Below are positions 17,572 through 27,675 of a DNA stretch of 64,000 nt, piece by piece. The stretch comes from Nodosilinea sp. P-1105 (lineage in GTDB: Bacteria > Cyanobacteriota > Cyanobacteriia > Phormidesmidales > Phormidesmidaceae). The notes under the pieces were generated by a model, which had not been told where the DNA came from, searched no databases, and saw only the letters and a program-made list of their open reading frames with translations. Both the position numbers and the translations under genes were made by a program. Location of the stretch: the NCBI RefSeq assembly GCF_012911975.1, contig NZ_SMDQ01000002.1, forward strand, positions 141,347 through 205,346, written 5' to 3'. Within the stretch, counting starts at the first letter, position 1, and each line of letters starts with the position of its first letter.

Positions 17572-18600
17572 CTAGTCGTCCGCAAAAATATATTTATATA
17601 GATCGTCAGGGTTGGGTTCGGGGCTCTCTTCGGCAAAGGTGAGGGCGTCATCAATGTGGGTTTGGATGCGATCGCGAATAGCCTTGAGCTCCCCTTCATC
17701 AGCCAGGTTATGCTCCAGCAGGTAAGCCTCAAACCGCTTGATTGGATCCCGAGCCAGCCACTCTTCTTTTTCTGCCTTAGACCGCAGTTCATCCGGGTCG
17801 GCCAAGGAATGACCCCGGAATCGATAGGTTAAGCATTCCAGCAAGGTAGGGCCCTCCCCGGCCCGAGCCCGGGCAACCGCCTCCTGGGCCACCGAGCGTA
17901 CCGCCATCACATCCATGCCGTCGACCTCTACCCCAGGCATGCCAAACACCGAGGCTTTTTTGTAAATTTCTGGCTGGGAGGTAGCCCGCTCATGGGCCAT
18001 ACCAATCGCCCATTTATTGTTCTCGACCACAAACAGGATCGGCAGCTTCCACAGGGCAGCCATATTCAGGCATTCAAAGAACTGACCGTTGTTGGTGGTG
18101 CCATCCCCAAAGAAACAGGCGGTTACCTGGTCAGCACCGGCATTCCCCAGGGCATCTTTGCGGTAGCGGGACTGGAACGCCGCCCCCAGGGCTACCGGAA
18201 TCCCCTCCCCGATGAAGGCAAACCCGCCTAGTAGGTTGTGCTCCTGGGAAAATAGGTGCATGGACCCACCCCGACCTCGACTACAGCCAGTTTCTTTGCC
18301 AAATAGCTCGGCCATGACGTTTTGGGCGGGCACCCCGGCACTGAGGGCATGGACGTGGTCTCGATAGGTGCTACACACATAATCATCAGGGCGTAGGGAC
18401 TTAATCACCCCTGTAGACACGGCCTCCTGACCGTTGTACAGGTGGACGAAGCCAAACATTTTGCCCCGGTAGTACATCTCGGCACATTTGTCTTCAAAAA
18501 AACGCCCCAAGATCATGTCTTCGTAAAGGGTTAAACCTGCTTCAGAAGAGAGCTGGGCGGGGGGAGTCTGGAATTGAGGTAATGTCCGTTCTTGAACCAT
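17572..18600 (-). CDS. pdhA: Pyruvate dehydrogenase E1 component, alpha subunit
   Basis: E1 alpha, 342 residues from the ATG at 18600 ([20 protein letters not shown]). The open frame runs 23 codons further up, but that extension is unlike the family. Motifs: [48 protein letters not shown], and the thiamine diphosphate signature [19 protein letters not shown] with the later NNKWAIG. The active-site loop [14 protein letters not shown] is intact. It is the upstream gene of a pdhA-pdhB pair, feeding acetyl-CoA to fatty acid synthesis and the TCA cycle. The stop codon touches a repeat tract. Confidence 0.95.
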   Translation of the reverse strand: MVQERTLPQFQTPPAQLSSEAGLTLYEDMILGRFFEDKCAEMYYRGKMFGFVHLYNGQEAVSTGVIKSLRPDDYVCSTYRDHVHALSAGVPAQNVMAELFGKETGCSRGRGGSMHLFSQEHNLLGGFAFIGEGIPVALGAAFQSRYRKDALGNAGADQVTACFFGDGTTNNGQFFECLNMAALWKLPILFVVENNKWAIGMAHERATSQPEIYKKASVFGMPGVEVDGMDVMAVRSVAQEAVARARAGEGPTLLECLTYRFRGHSLADPDELRSKAEKEEWLARDPIKRFEAYLLEHNLADEGELKAIRDRIQTHIDDALTFAEESPEPNPDDLYKYIFADD

Positions 18601-19077
18601 GGATCTACTGAGTCCTACGCCGCGATGTCCAACACCTGAATATACCGAAAAGTACCCCCCTCTGGGCAAGGGGAACTGAGAAGCTGTCCTCCATCATACC
18701 CAGCGGCTGAGCCAATCTGGAGGATGAAACATGTCCCTAGCCTCGACAATGATACAAACTTCACCTTATAGTCTGGTTTTTTTGAGTAACGCGATACGCT
18801 GTAGATAATGTTTCTGACTATCGTTGACTGTGCGGGAGAGGGGTCAACCCGCGTTAGCCTTGCCCTCAGGGCATTTCCAGCTAGTTCTACGGTGAGCATA
18901 GGCCCTGGGGTACTATCTACAACCAGACTATAAACACCAAACCATAAAAAACTGGTAGGGAAGACGTTTATCCAGAAAACTATCTGGGCAGAATCTGTGG
19001 CAAAAAGGGTTTGTTACACAGCTTTTTGGATACCATTTCGGGTGAGTTGAGTGAGTTCGCTGACGGGGACGGGATCT
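18601..19077. other. Divergent intergenic region between pdhA and the division gene
   Basis: About 477 bp. It should hold both promoters. A small minus-strand open frame at 18615-18899 has no recognisable features and is judged spurious. A/T-rich stretches occur around 18765-18800 and 18915-18960. No repeat-family copy seen. Confidence 0.4.
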
Positions 19078-21510
19078 GTGCATATTCCATTAGACTATTA
19101 CCGCATTCTGGGACTGCCTATTCAGGCCACGGCCGACCAACTTCAGCAGGCCCATCGCGATCGCGCTCTGCAACTGCCCCGGCGCGAATTTTCTGATGTG
19201 GCGATCGAGGCCCGTAAGCACCTCATTGACGAAGCCTATGATGTGCTCTCTGATGGCGATCGCCGTCAGACCTATGACAGTAAGTTTTTGGCCAATGCCT
19301 ACAGTGCTGACCTGCCACCGGATCTGCTGACCGCCAACGGGAGCGAGGTGAGTGCTGATTTGGGAGAGGCGGCCCTGCGATCTCTAGCCACAGACTCCCC
19401 TGGCCCTGAAGCCCAAAGTTCTACCATCGAGATTGATCCCAGCCAATTTGTGGGGGCGCTAGTAATTTTATTAGAGTTGGGAGAATACGAACAGGTGATC
19501 CAGTTGGGTCGTCCTTTCCTGACCGGCAGCCTACCCCTGGAAACCGAAACGGCCCTGGGGGATCTCCAGGCGGTGCGTGGGGACGTGGTGCTTTCCCTAG
19601 CCTTGGCCTGCCTGGAACTGGGCCGCGAACAGTGGCAGCAACGCCACTATGAAACCGCGGCCGAGTCTTTGGAAACCGGTAATGATTTGCTGGCCCAGGA
19701 GAACCGGCACCCCACCATTCGAGCCGAAATTCAAACCGAGCTGTACAAGCTGCGACCCTATCGAATTCTGGAACTGCTGGCCCGCCCGCTGGACCAAACC
19801 CGAGAGCGGCGGCAGGGGCTGAAGCTGTTGAAGTCAATGTTAGAAGATCGGGGCGGCATCGAAGGCACCCAGGACGATTTGTCTGGCTTACCGATCGATG
19901 ACTTTCTGCGGTTTATCCAGCAACTGCGAGACTATCTGACCGCAGCCGAGCAGCAAGAGCTGTTTGAACAAGAGGCCCGCCGCCCGTCGCCCGTGGCCAC
20001 CTATTTGACGGTCTATGCCCTGCTGGCCAGGGGCTATGCTCGCCATCAGCCCGCCCTGGTGCGTCGGGCTAAGCAACTGCTGATGCGGCTGGGCAACCAA
20101 CAGGACGTGCACCTGGAACAAGCGGTGTGTGCGCTGCTGCTGGGGCAAACTGAGGAAGCCAACCGAGCCTTAGAACTCAGCCAGGAATACGAGCCGCTGG
20201 CCTACATTCGAGAACATTCCCGCAACTCCCCCGATCTGCTGCCAGGGCTGTGCCTTTATGCCGAGCGCTGGCTCAAGGATGAGTTGTTTCCCCATTTCCG
20301 AGACTTCAAAAACCAAGAGGCCACGCTCAAAGCCTACTTTGCCGACGCCCAGGTGCAGGCTTACCTAGAGGCCATCCCCGTGACGACAGCGGCAGAAGCT
20401 GGGGTTCAGGCCTCCCAGGCCTCCCAGTTCCCTACCATTGAGGGCTCCTTACCCATCGGTGCCCCAACCTTAGAATCGCCTCGGTCGACCATGGGCCGGG
20501 TTGGCGTACAGACTCCTCCCTCTGCCTTTGGGGCGGCGGGACCATCGAGTAATGGCAATGGGGCTTACATGCCGCCAAAACCAGCAACGGCCCGTCGCCA
20601 TCCAACCTCCCCTACCGACCCTGGAGCCCCTACGGCCTCCCCTAAGCCGCCTACGGCGAAGCCCCTTGCCGGGAAGGCAGGCCCGGCTCAATTAGACGTC
20701 GATTCGCCGAATTCAGCCGATTCCGTAGCAGAGCAGGTGGCCCAACTGTCCCCGGAAGGGCAGCTCACCCCAGCAACAGGGCGAGGGGAGCGAGGCCGCG
20801 ATCGCCGCCGTCAATCGGCAAAACGGCGAAAAAACCCCTCCCCCGCCACTACCCTAGCCCCCGGGCAGGGGTTTCCCGCCGCTAGTTCTGGCTTGCCCCA
20901 ACGGGGATCAGCCAATGCGCCTCACTGGGGCCGGTTGGCTCTAGTGGGCGTTGTTGGCCTCCTGGGATTGGGGTTTTTGGGCTTTGCGACGATGCGCACT
21001 GTGGGCTGGGTCACCAGTCGGCTGAGTGGTCCTAACTTACAAGGTCGCCCCTTAGACATTAGCTTGGCTCAGCCCGCCATTGAAATTCCCCCTGCGCCAG
21101 GCCCGGAGGATCAAATCGGGGTTAACGATATTGCGAGTCGCACCATTAACAATTGGTTAGAGGCTAAGCAGGCAGCCCTAGGCAGCGACTATCAGGCCGA
21201 GCGGTTAGAGGATATTCTGCTGGAGCCGCTCTTGACCCAGTGGCAGCGGCGAGCTACGGCAGCGGCCCAAGAAAACTGGCACTGGCAGTACGAACACGAG
21301 GTTGAGGTGGAGTCGGTGACCCCCGATGACCCCACTGCCGATCGCTTGCAGGTGGTGGCCGTGGTGTCGGAGACAGCCCAATTGTTTGAATACGATGTGG
21401 AAAATACCAGTGCTTCTTACGATGCGGTGCTGCGGATGCAGTACGACCTGGTACGCCAGGACGGTAATTGGTACATCGAGGGGGCAACCCAGCTGGGGGA
21501 TATGAGTTAA
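19078..21510 (+). CDS. ftn2: ARC6/Ftn2 (ZipN)-type cell division protein
   Basis: This is the cyanobacterial ancestor of plastid ARC6, a membrane anchor that tethers and stabilises FtsZ filaments. The DnaJ-like N-terminus is IPLDYYRILGLPIQATADQ...AYDVLSDGDRRQTYDSKF. A long helical TPR-like middle follows, then a Pro/Ser-rich linker (about residues 455-600). One membrane helix (ALVGVVGLLGLGFLGFATM) precedes the C-terminal IMS domain (ASRTINNWLEAKQAAL ... YDAVLRMQYDLVRQDGNWYI), which in ARC6 faces the intermembrane or periplasmic space. The GTG at 19078 (reading VHIPLDYYRILG) matches the usual family start better than the GTG at 19051. The linker is variable in the family. About 810 residues, a typical length. 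Confidence 0.9.
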   Translation: MHIPLDYYRILGLPIQATADQLQQAHRDRALQLPRREFSDVAIEARKHLIDEAYDVLSDGDRRQTYDSKFLANAYSADLPPDLLTANGSEVSADLGEAALRSLATDSPGPEAQSSTIEIDPSQFVGALVILLELGEYEQVIQLGRPFLTGSLPLETETALGDLQAVRGDVVLSLALACLELGREQWQQRHYETAAESLETGNDLLAQENRHPTIRAEIQTELYKLRPYRILELLARPLDQTRERRQGLKLLKSMLEDRGGIEGTQDDLSGLPIDDFLRFIQQLRDYLTAAEQQELFEQEARRPSPVATYLTVYALLARGYARHQPALVRRAKQLLMRLGNQQDVHLEQAVCALLLGQTEEANRALELSQEYEPLAYIREHSRNSPDLLPGLCLYAERWLKDELFPHFRDFKNQEATLKAYFADAQVQAYLEAIPVTTAAEAGVQASQASQFPTIEGSLPIGAPTLESPRSTMGRVGVQTPPSAFGAAGPSSNGNGAYMPPKPATARRHPTSPTDPGAPTASPKPPTAKPLAGKAGPAQLDVDSPNSADSVAEQVAQLSPEGQLTPATGRGERGRDRRRQSAKRRKNPSPATTLAPGQGFPAASSGLPQRGSANAPHWGRLALVGVVGLLGLGFLGFATMRTVGWVTSRLSGPNLQGRPLDISLAQPAIEIPPAPGPEDQIGVNDIASRTINNWLEAKQAALGSDYQAERLEDILLEPLLTQWQRRATAAAQENWHWQYEHEVEVESVTPDDPTADRLQVVAVVSETAQLFEYDVENTSASYDAVLRMQYDLVRQDGNWYIEGATQLGDMS

Positions 21511-21606
21511 AGATGCCCATTAAATTATCCCCCCGGGGCAGTAGCGTCTCGGGAGGGGGATGCTGTGGGCTTTGGCCTCAGGGGATGATGGCCCTAGGCG
21601 TTGACA

Positions 21607-23253
21607 TTAGAACTGGTATCCCAAGGAAAAGTAGAATTGGACACCGGTTTGGCGATCGCTGATTTCATTCAGCTGAATAATGGGCACTCCCACATCCAGG
21701 CGGGCGTCTAGGCCCGGTAGGGGGGTCGCCAGTAAGCCTACCCCGGCTCCCCAGAGGAAATTTTGCTGGGTGGGCTGGGTGGCCGCATCCTTAAACCACA
21801 CAGCACCCATGTCCGTAAAGGGGGCCAGTTGCACGATCGCGGCTCCAGCGTCGTTACGACCTAGTACAATGCGGTCTTCGATGGATAGCCGGAAGCCATT
21901 ATCCCCAGCTCGCACGTTTTGGCTGTAGCCCCGCACCGACTGGCCACCACCAATCACAAACTGTTCGCTGCCCAGTAGCGAGTCTGAGCTGAGTTGTAAA
22001 TCAGCCCTGACCAGCAATAGGTTATCGGGGCTCAGCACCTGGACCCGCTGCACCTGCCCCAGCCAACTGAAAAAGCGACCATCGGCCTGGGGAGAGGGGT
22101 TGATGGTGGCCCCCAACAGACCAGTGCCCAGGTTAAACTGCGATCGCGCCGCCCAGGCTCCAGATCCGTCCCGCCGCAGGTAGTCTTGACCAAACTGAAA
22201 TACGCTAGTCGTGCTGGGGACGGTGAGGGTATCTAAAATCACGCTTTGGCCATCCCGATGGCGAAAGCCCACAGACAGAGCTAACTCCTCTCGGGGGGTG
22301 CGAATCAGCGGGTGCCGAAATTCCGTTTCATAGACCCAGGAGTTGCCCCTGGCCCCCAGGGCAAAGGCCGGGTTATCCCGCTCTGTGATGTTGAAATCTT
22401 CGTAGGAGACCCCCACCCTGACCGTACTGTCGTGGGGGCTAACCGGTACCTCATAGCCCAAGTTGTAAGATTGCGCCCCGCCCGTAAAGGTGGTGCTTAC
22501 CCCAGCGGTGAGCTTGTCTCCGGGGACCGCCAAGCCCCGATAGTTGAGGGTGGCGCCAATCCGTTCTGCCCCCACACTGCGCGGGGAGTAGTTATCCACG
22601 AAGACCCGCCCACTAAAGGGACTGGCTTCATCTAGCTGTACGGCCAGTACACTTTCGCCAGGGGCTTCTCCCCGTTGAAGTTCGGCGTCTATTTGCTCAA
22701 ACAACCCACTCAGTTGCAGCAGTTGGAGCTGGTCCTCTAATTCAGGCTGACTGAGGGGATCGGTGCTGGCCAGATTCAGACGGCTGCTGACGTAATCCCG
22801 GTAGCGATCGCTGCCCTCCACCTCCACCTCAGCCAGTCGTCCCTCCAGCACTTCAAGGGTGACCTGACCATCGGTCAAAACCTGTTCAGGAATGCGTACC
22901 TGGGTGGTGATAAAGCCCGCTTCCAGGTAGCGCTGCTGGAGTTCGTTAGCTAGCCCCTGCAATTCCCCCAGGGTGACAGTACGCCCTTCAAAGGGGGCGA
23001 CCCAGTCGGCTAACTCCTGGGGGCTAAAGACTGTACTGCCCACCACCTGAATGGTCGTGACCTCAAAGGTCGTGGTGTCGTCCTCAGGTAACGGCAAAGG
23101 CTCGACCTCAGGCGTTTCTATCTGGGGTGCTTCAGGCAAGGGCTCAGGAATTGGCAGCGGGTCGGGTTGCAAGTCTACCTGAGCCTGGGCGGCCCCCGCC
23201 AGGGTTAAAACAGCACTCAACGGCAAGGCAACAGCGAAAAAACGATAGGACAT
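21607..23253 (-). CDS. ShlB/FhaC-type outer membrane transporter (TpsB) of a two-partner secretion pair
   Basis: A 548-residue outer membrane protein. It has a signal peptide (MSYRFFAVALPLSAVLTLAG, cut after AQA), a short Pro/Glu-rich linker, POTRA repeats (FEVTTIQVVGSTVFSPQEL; YLEAGFITTQVRIPEQVL; LEVLEGRLAEVEVEGSDRY) and a 16-strand barrel. The barrel bears the signature FVIGGGQSVRGYSQNVR, which contains the VRGY motif of the L6 loop. The chain ends in GYQF, with the terminal Phe needed for BAM recognition. It exports the large filamentous-hemagglutinin-like partner encoded upstream (23748-26792). In this pair tpsA precedes tpsB with a 494-bp gap full of hairpins. Confident at family level. 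Confidence 0.92.
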   Translation of the reverse strand: MSYRFFAVALPLSAVLTLAGAAQAQVDLQPDPLPIPEPLPEAPQIETPEVEPLPLPEDDTTTFEVTTIQVVGSTVFSPQELADWVAPFEGRTVTLGELQGLANELQQRYLEAGFITTQVRIPEQVLTDGQVTLEVLEGRLAEVEVEGSDRYRDYVSSRLNLASTDPLSQPELEDQLQLLQLSGLFEQIDAELQRGEAPGESVLAVQLDEASPFSGRVFVDNYSPRSVGAERIGATLNYRGLAVPGDKLTAGVSTTFTGGAQSYNLGYEVPVSPHDSTVRVGVSYEDFNITERDNPAFALGARGNSWVYETEFRHPLIRTPREELALSVGFRHRDGQSVILDTLTVPSTTSVFQFGQDYLRRDGSGAWAARSQFNLGTGLLGATINPSPQADGRFFSWLGQVQRVQVLSPDNLLLVRADLQLSSDSLLGSEQFVIGGGQSVRGYSQNVRAGDNGFRLSIEDRIVLGRNDAGAAIVQLAPFTDMGAVWFKDAATQPTQQNFLWGAGVGLLATPLPGLDARLDVGVPIIQLNEISDRQTGVQFYFSLGYQF

Positions 23254-23747
23254 AATTACCCCTCACAGGGAAAAAGTTGAAACATTGAAAATGGATCGAA
23301 GAAACTGGATCGAAATCGTGGTCCTGATCGACAGGTGATGGATCAATCCCCTGCCAGGTTTGGGGCCAGATATGAGATGACGGAAGACAGATCGTAGACT
23401 CCGGCTACAACCACCAGGGAGTGAACTCCCTGGCTCATAGCCAAAGTCTGCTAAAGCAGACTGGGGAACTTGGCTATCAATCCTCTTCAGAGGATTTTTG
23501 CTTTGAGCCTTGGACTTTTAGTCCTTGGCTCAGCGGCCCGTCTGAAGGATCGATCGCTAATCTGCACTTGGCCTACTACAGGTTCACAGCTCGTAGAGTG
23601 GGCATTGCCCACCACTGAGAGGGACGTTTTCTAAACGTCACCTGCTACAAAACTCGGCCAACTAAACCAGATTCAAGTCCAGACCTGGAGTTCTGCCTGT
23701 GGGAAAACTCCAGATCCCGAGCTGGACTTGGTATATAGGTTCACAGG
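23254..23747. repeat. Array of short hairpins plus a family-C repeat between tpsA and tpsB
   Basis: Six successive hairpins: 23414-23433 (CCAGGGAG/CTCCCTGG), 23445-23462 (AGTCTGCT/AGCAGACT), 23479-23496 (AATCCTCT/AGAGGATT), 23505-23531 (GAGCC, GGACT / AGTCC, GGCTC), 23598-23612 (GTGGGC/GCCCAC) and 23623-23639 (GACGTTT/AAACGTC). A family-C repeat follows at 23671-23736 (TTCAAGTCCAGACCTGGAGT ... GAGCTGGACTTGGTAT). No gene is present. The hairpin run could stabilise or end the tpsA transcript. Confidence 0.75.
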
Positions 23748-26700
23748 CTACTCGTCCGGACAGACCTCTGAATCAGCCCCCATAGCGCCTTCAACCCGGC
23801 AGCTTTCCTGCTCCTCCTCATCTTCCCCAGCATCTTCCTCATCCATGGAGGACTCTGGTGAAGCCTCTTGGCTATCAGCAGACTCGTCCTGATCATCCCC
23901 AGAGAAATCAGAGGAATTGTCTTCGGTATCGGCGGCAGAATCATCTTGCTCTTGCGTCGACAAATTCAGCTCTTGGGCCAGCTCCGGCTGGATGCTAAAC
24001 CGCAAGCCCCCCGCCACCCGTTCAGCGGCGAATGCTGGCATGCGGGTCAGTGGCCATTCGGGAAATTCAGGGGTGTTTTCTGGTGCAGGGGGCTGAACTT
24101 CAGGGGGTTGAGGCGCAGGGGGCTCAGGTGCAGGGGGCTCAGGTGCAGGGGGCTGAGGCACAGGAGATGGGGCAGCCTCTGAAACGGTTTGAGCAACATC
24201 CTCGATGATGCTGGCAGGTGCTGCTGCATAGAACCAAGTTAGGGTACCAGAGGTTCCTTCCGCCAAATCCCCAAAGTTACTGTAGACCGCGTATGAACCA
24301 TCTCCCCTTCGACTTGGCTGCACGGTAGTTGGGTCTAGCCTGGTTGCATTAGTAAATGTGCAACAATTAGCGTGAGTGGCTTGTGCTTCAGGATTGGTTG
24401 AGTAAAATAGCACAGACGCGCCTGAGTCATTAGTGGTTTCGTCAATCCTTAAAACATTGCCTACCTCTCCAACTTGTGTGATTGGCACAAAACTACCGTT
24501 GACAAAGTTGCCAACTATTTTTGTAGGGCCATCTACAAACCCGACATAATCATCTCGGGTACCTACCCATAGCCCCAGGTTTTCCACGCCAGAAGATAAG
24601 GCTGTAGCTGTCGTGTCAACCCTTAGGAAGTAGTCATTAGGTTGAAGCGTATATCGATTAGTAATGTTGACAGATTCTGTGCCAACTAGGACATTAACTG
24701 AACTTTCAACTACACCTGAACCTTGAGGCCCACCACCTGGACCAGCACCAACTCCTGGTAAATAACCAGCAATTTCAAGGAAGCTGCCAGGTTGGGACAC
24801 AAAATTAGTTTGCGAGTTGATGAAGTCACTATTGCCATTCCACCGTTCACCCTCAGTACCAAGGCCCAGTTCGATATCTAAGGGATGACTGCCGAACGTT
24901 AGCTTATAAAAGCCATCACGTCCAGCGGTTAAATTGTCGTAATAAAAAGGCTGAGTTAGCTGCCCAAATTGATTGATTGACGACTGATTTGGCGCCATTT
25001 GGGCGCCTTGGTTTCTTGGTGCAAAACTAATGAAGCCATTATTCAGGACCAAATCATTACTGGTTCCTTCGGAGCCCTGTTTCCAGCGAAAGCCAGAGGT
25101 TGCGACATTCGTTCCTGTGGGCAAAGGGATTCTTACACTCGTCCCTGGCGCAACTGTATAAGAAGCACCTGACCCGTCAGGGGTCCCTTGCCCAAATTCA
25201 ACCACCAAACCGCCACCAGCCGAGGCATCTAGATTGGCGTTGATTTGAATGTTGCGGTGGGCTGACAAAGTAAGCGTGTTCTGCCCCCAGGTAAGGGGAG
25301 CGTCTACAAAAATATCCCCGTCTTGGTCGCCCTCACTGCCTGTTTCTACGATCACATTAGCGCTGGCAAGGGCATTTTCTAGGGTGCTAGCCTGCAAAAT
25401 TGAATCATTTTGATTCGGCGTAAAGGTGCCACCACCAAATGTTATGCTCTCAGTGCCTGAGGCCACAATCCTAATATTGCGAGGATCTAGCAGTAGGGTT
25501 CCGGTTTTGCCGCCCTCTCCACCACGCAAGTCAACTTGTCCGGTGTAGTTGAGCACTCCTCTGGCAGATACTTCGGCAAAGCCACCATCCCCAGCCAGAG
25601 CGCCCCCTCGGGCTAAAATCTGTCCAGCAAACGAGGTATAGTCATCAGCCCAAACAATCACTCGGCCGCCGTTGCCGGTTTCCAGGGCGTTGACGGTAAT
25701 CAGAGAGTTGCTATCAACTAGGGTGGTTTGGGCAGTGGGTAAATCCCCCTGACCCATGTAGTCACCACCAATGTAAACCTGGCCACCGCCATCGGTGCCA
25801 TTGGCGGCGATCGCGGCTCCTTGTAAAGCGACCGATTGCCCCAGCACTTGCACCTGGCCTGCCTGGGTCCCTGAGACATTGACGCCCCCGGCCAGGGTGA
25901 CGGCTCCGGGGACAGTTTGAATCGCAGATTGATTAGCGGTCAGCACGACGGTGCCATCCGCCAACGTTTGCACACGGGTTGCAGCTCCGCCCCATGCCCC
26001 CGCCAGCAAACTAGGTAAATCTAGGGCGGTCATGCCCGCTGTCAACTGTCCTAGGCTGTCGTTGGGCACAGCCAGGGCCATCACCAGGCCCTCCTGGGAA
26101 ATGCGCAAAACGCCCTGGTCTGGTACAGCGGTGATGGAAATGTTGCCCCCTGGGGCATCAAGGGTGCCTGTGCTCACCACGGTGCTGCCCGCCAGGGTAA
26201 TATTTTGCCCGCTGCCAACGGCTAAATCCGCTTCATTCAGCAAGACCCCCTCTTGCCCCAGGAAAATATAGCCCGTGGGGTTGCCGGTCAGAGCACTGTA
26301 GTCATGGCTGCCGGTGGCACTCAGGATCTCATCCCCAAAGGCCAGGCCGCTGGCGGTGCTGACTGAGAAAGACCCGGCCAGGTCCAGGCGGGCATTGCGT
26401 CCCAGCAACACCCCCGCCGGGTTCAAGATAAACAGGTTGGCGTTGTCGCCCCCACTCACCTGCAACAAACCATTAATAATTGAAGCCTCGCCTCCAGAAA
26501 CCCGGGCCAAAATATTAGAGATGTCAGGCCGGGCCAGAAAGTTGGCGATTTCATTCGCATTCAGGCCAAACCGCTGGAAGCTGTGGAACAGGTTGGCGTC
26601 GATCTGGGTACCCCCGTTGATGGTGTACATCTGGGTCATGGCATCAAAGGACACCTGGGTGCCGGTGCCATCATGGCTGGAGGTAATGGAGTCTTGGGCG

Positions 26701-26792
26701 ATCGCGGGCAAGGCAACAACTAGGGCAGCGCCACCGCAAGTCAAAGCTACTAAACAACTCTGCAAGAATCGCTTTTGAGAGTGATATGTCAT
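23748..26792 (-). CDS. Filamentous-hemagglutinin-type exoprotein (TpsA), two-partner secretion substrate
   Basis: About 1014 residues from the ATG at 26792 (MTYHSQKRFLQSCLVALTCG), which gives a good signal peptide ending ALPAIAQ. The open frame extends to 27002 but those 70 residues look untranslated. The N-terminal TPS domain is clear: YTINGGTQIDANLFHSFQRF, ARPDISNILARVSGG, NLFILNPAGVLLGRNARLDL. A beta-helix-like middle and a domain with RYTLQPNDYFLRVDTTATAL follow. A Pro/Glu repeat region (PAPEPPAPEPPAPQPP) and a very acidic tail (EDAGEDEEEQE) close the protein, with two cysteines near the end (ESCRVEGAMGADSEVCPDE). It is exported by the downstream TpsB. Probable surface adhesin or matrix protein; the specific role is unknown. 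Confidence 0.88.
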   Translation of the reverse strand: MTYHSQKRFLQSCLVALTCGGAALVVALPAIAQDSITSSHDGTGTQVSFDAMTQMYTINGGTQIDANLFHSFQRFGLNANEIANFLARPDISNILARVSGGEASIINGLLQVSGGDNANLFILNPAGVLLGRNARLDLAGSFSVSTASGLAFGDEILSATGSHDYSALTGNPTGYIFLGQEGVLLNEADLAVGSGQNITLAGSTVVSTGTLDAPGGNISITAVPDQGVLRISQEGLVMALAVPNDSLGQLTAGMTALDLPSLLAGAWGGAATRVQTLADGTVVLTANQSAIQTVPGAVTLAGGVNVSGTQAGQVQVLGQSVALQGAAIAANGTDGGGQVYIGGDYMGQGDLPTAQTTLVDSNSLITVNALETGNGGRVIVWADDYTSFAGQILARGGALAGDGGFAEVSARGVLNYTGQVDLRGGEGGKTGTLLLDPRNIRIVASGTESITFGGGTFTPNQNDSILQASTLENALASANVIVETGSEGDQDGDIFVDAPLTWGQNTLTLSAHRNIQINANLDASAGGGLVVEFGQGTPDGSGASYTVAPGTSVRIPLPTGTNVATSGFRWKQGSEGTSNDLVLNNGFISFAPRNQGAQMAPNQSSINQFGQLTQPFYYDNLTAGRDGFYKLTFGSHPLDIELGLGTEGERWNGNSDFINSQTNFVSQPGSFLEIAGYLPGVGAGPGGGPQGSGVVESSVNVLVGTESVNITNRYTLQPNDYFLRVDTTATALSSGVENLGLWVGTRDDYVGFVDGPTKIVGNFVNGSFVPITQVGEVGNVLRIDETTNDSGASVLFYSTNPEAQATHANCCTFTNATRLDPTTVQPSRRGDGSYAVYSNFGDLAEGTSGTLTWFYAAAPASIIEDVAQTVSEAAPSPVPQPPAPEPPAPEPPAPQPPEVQPPAPENTPEFPEWPLTRMPAFAAERVAGGLRFSIQPELAQELNLSTQEQDDSAADTEDNSSDFSGDDQDESADSQEASPESSMDEEDAGEDEEEQESCRVEGAMGADSEVCPDE

Positions 26793-27069
26793 AGTGCTGA
26801 AAAACGATCGCCCCTGCGATCGCGCTTTAGAATGTGAAGCGATAAGGTCATTGGTTAAACCCTGAGTTTTTGGGGCGAAAAAACTCGATGAGTTAGCTTT
26901 TGGCCTATCGGCGTTAGTATGCCCCCACAGACTGGGGCTTATCGTCGAATTTCGTGAATTTTGGTAACGCACGGCGGTTAGATTTGTCAGAAGGTTCGGC
27001 AATCCCTCCGGACAGGCAAGGTCAACCTGTGTTTTGATAGAATGCTGTTCGAATCACCCAGAGAACTGA

Positions 27070-27675
27070 ATGCCAGTCAATAGCCCGCCAGTTCCCCAGC
27101 CCCCTCTAATGTTGGATGCGCTTGCCACCCCTGAGCTTGCCACCGACGAGTGCCCTCGCCGGGCTCGTACCCAACTTGATTTACTCTTGCTTGCGATCGA
27201 AGCCCTGGACCTGGGGGGCAGCGAAGCCATGCTGGCCGCCTGCCGAGAACTGGCCCTACATGGGCTGGTGCGAGGGCGTGTACATCTATGGCTGTTACGC
27301 AGTACCAATCCCATGCGTCGCTACAGCCAGCGACGACCGATGCCGTTGAACGAGGCCAAAGCCTTGGTGGTGATCATTGCTAACCTGGCTCGACGGCTGA
27401 CAGTGGTGATCAGACAGTTGCTGTTAGGGTATCAACAGCTAACTGACAAGCAGCTTTCCCTAGATCATCATTTTCGGCTGGCAGACTATTTGACCCGCTT
27501 TCGCAGCCACTTTCGCGCTCGCATGAACCCCCGGCGGGCGGGGGTGATTGCCTACAGCACTGATGAAAAGCTGAACGAGTTAGCAATTCAATTGTTGGAA
27601 CAGTTGCTACTGTGCTCTGGGGTACTGGGTGCCGAAAGACTCTGGAGTAGCTTATTTGATGGAGAGGTGTCATGA
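27070..27675 (+). CDS. DUF3038-family protein
   Basis: A 201-residue, mostly helical, basic protein. The block TQLDLLLLAIEALDLGGSEA followed by ALHGLVRGRVHLWLLRSTNP matches my recollection of DUF3038, a family confined to cyanobacteria. There is no signal peptide or membrane helix. It overlaps the next gene (DUF4335) by 4 bp (ATGA), so the two are translationally coupled. The same pairing is seen in other cyanobacteria to my knowledge, suggesting a joint function that is not yet known. It is divergent from the tpsA gene. Family assignment from memory. Confidence 0.8.
   Translation: MPVNSPPVPQPPLMLDALATPELATDECPRRARTQLDLLLLAIEALDLGGSEAMLAACRELALHGLVRGRVHLWLLRSTNPMRRYSQRRPMPLNEAKALVVIIANLARRLTVVIRQLLLGYQQLTDKQLSLDHHFRLADYLTRFRSHFRARMNPRRAGVIAYSTDEKLNELAIQLLEQLLLCSGVLGAERLWSSLFDGEVS

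Noticed and set aside
18615..18899. 94-codon minus-strand open frame upstream of pdhA
   Set aside because: Occupies the divergent promoter region of pdhA and the division gene; translation has no family resemblance.
23414..23639. CRISPR array
   Set aside because: The hairpins differ in sequence from one another and there are no constant direct repeats with unique spacers.
27040..27060. GTTCGAATC, resembling a tRNA T-loop
   Set aside because: No pairing T-stem or other tRNA arms surround it; it lies just upstream of the DUF3038 start.
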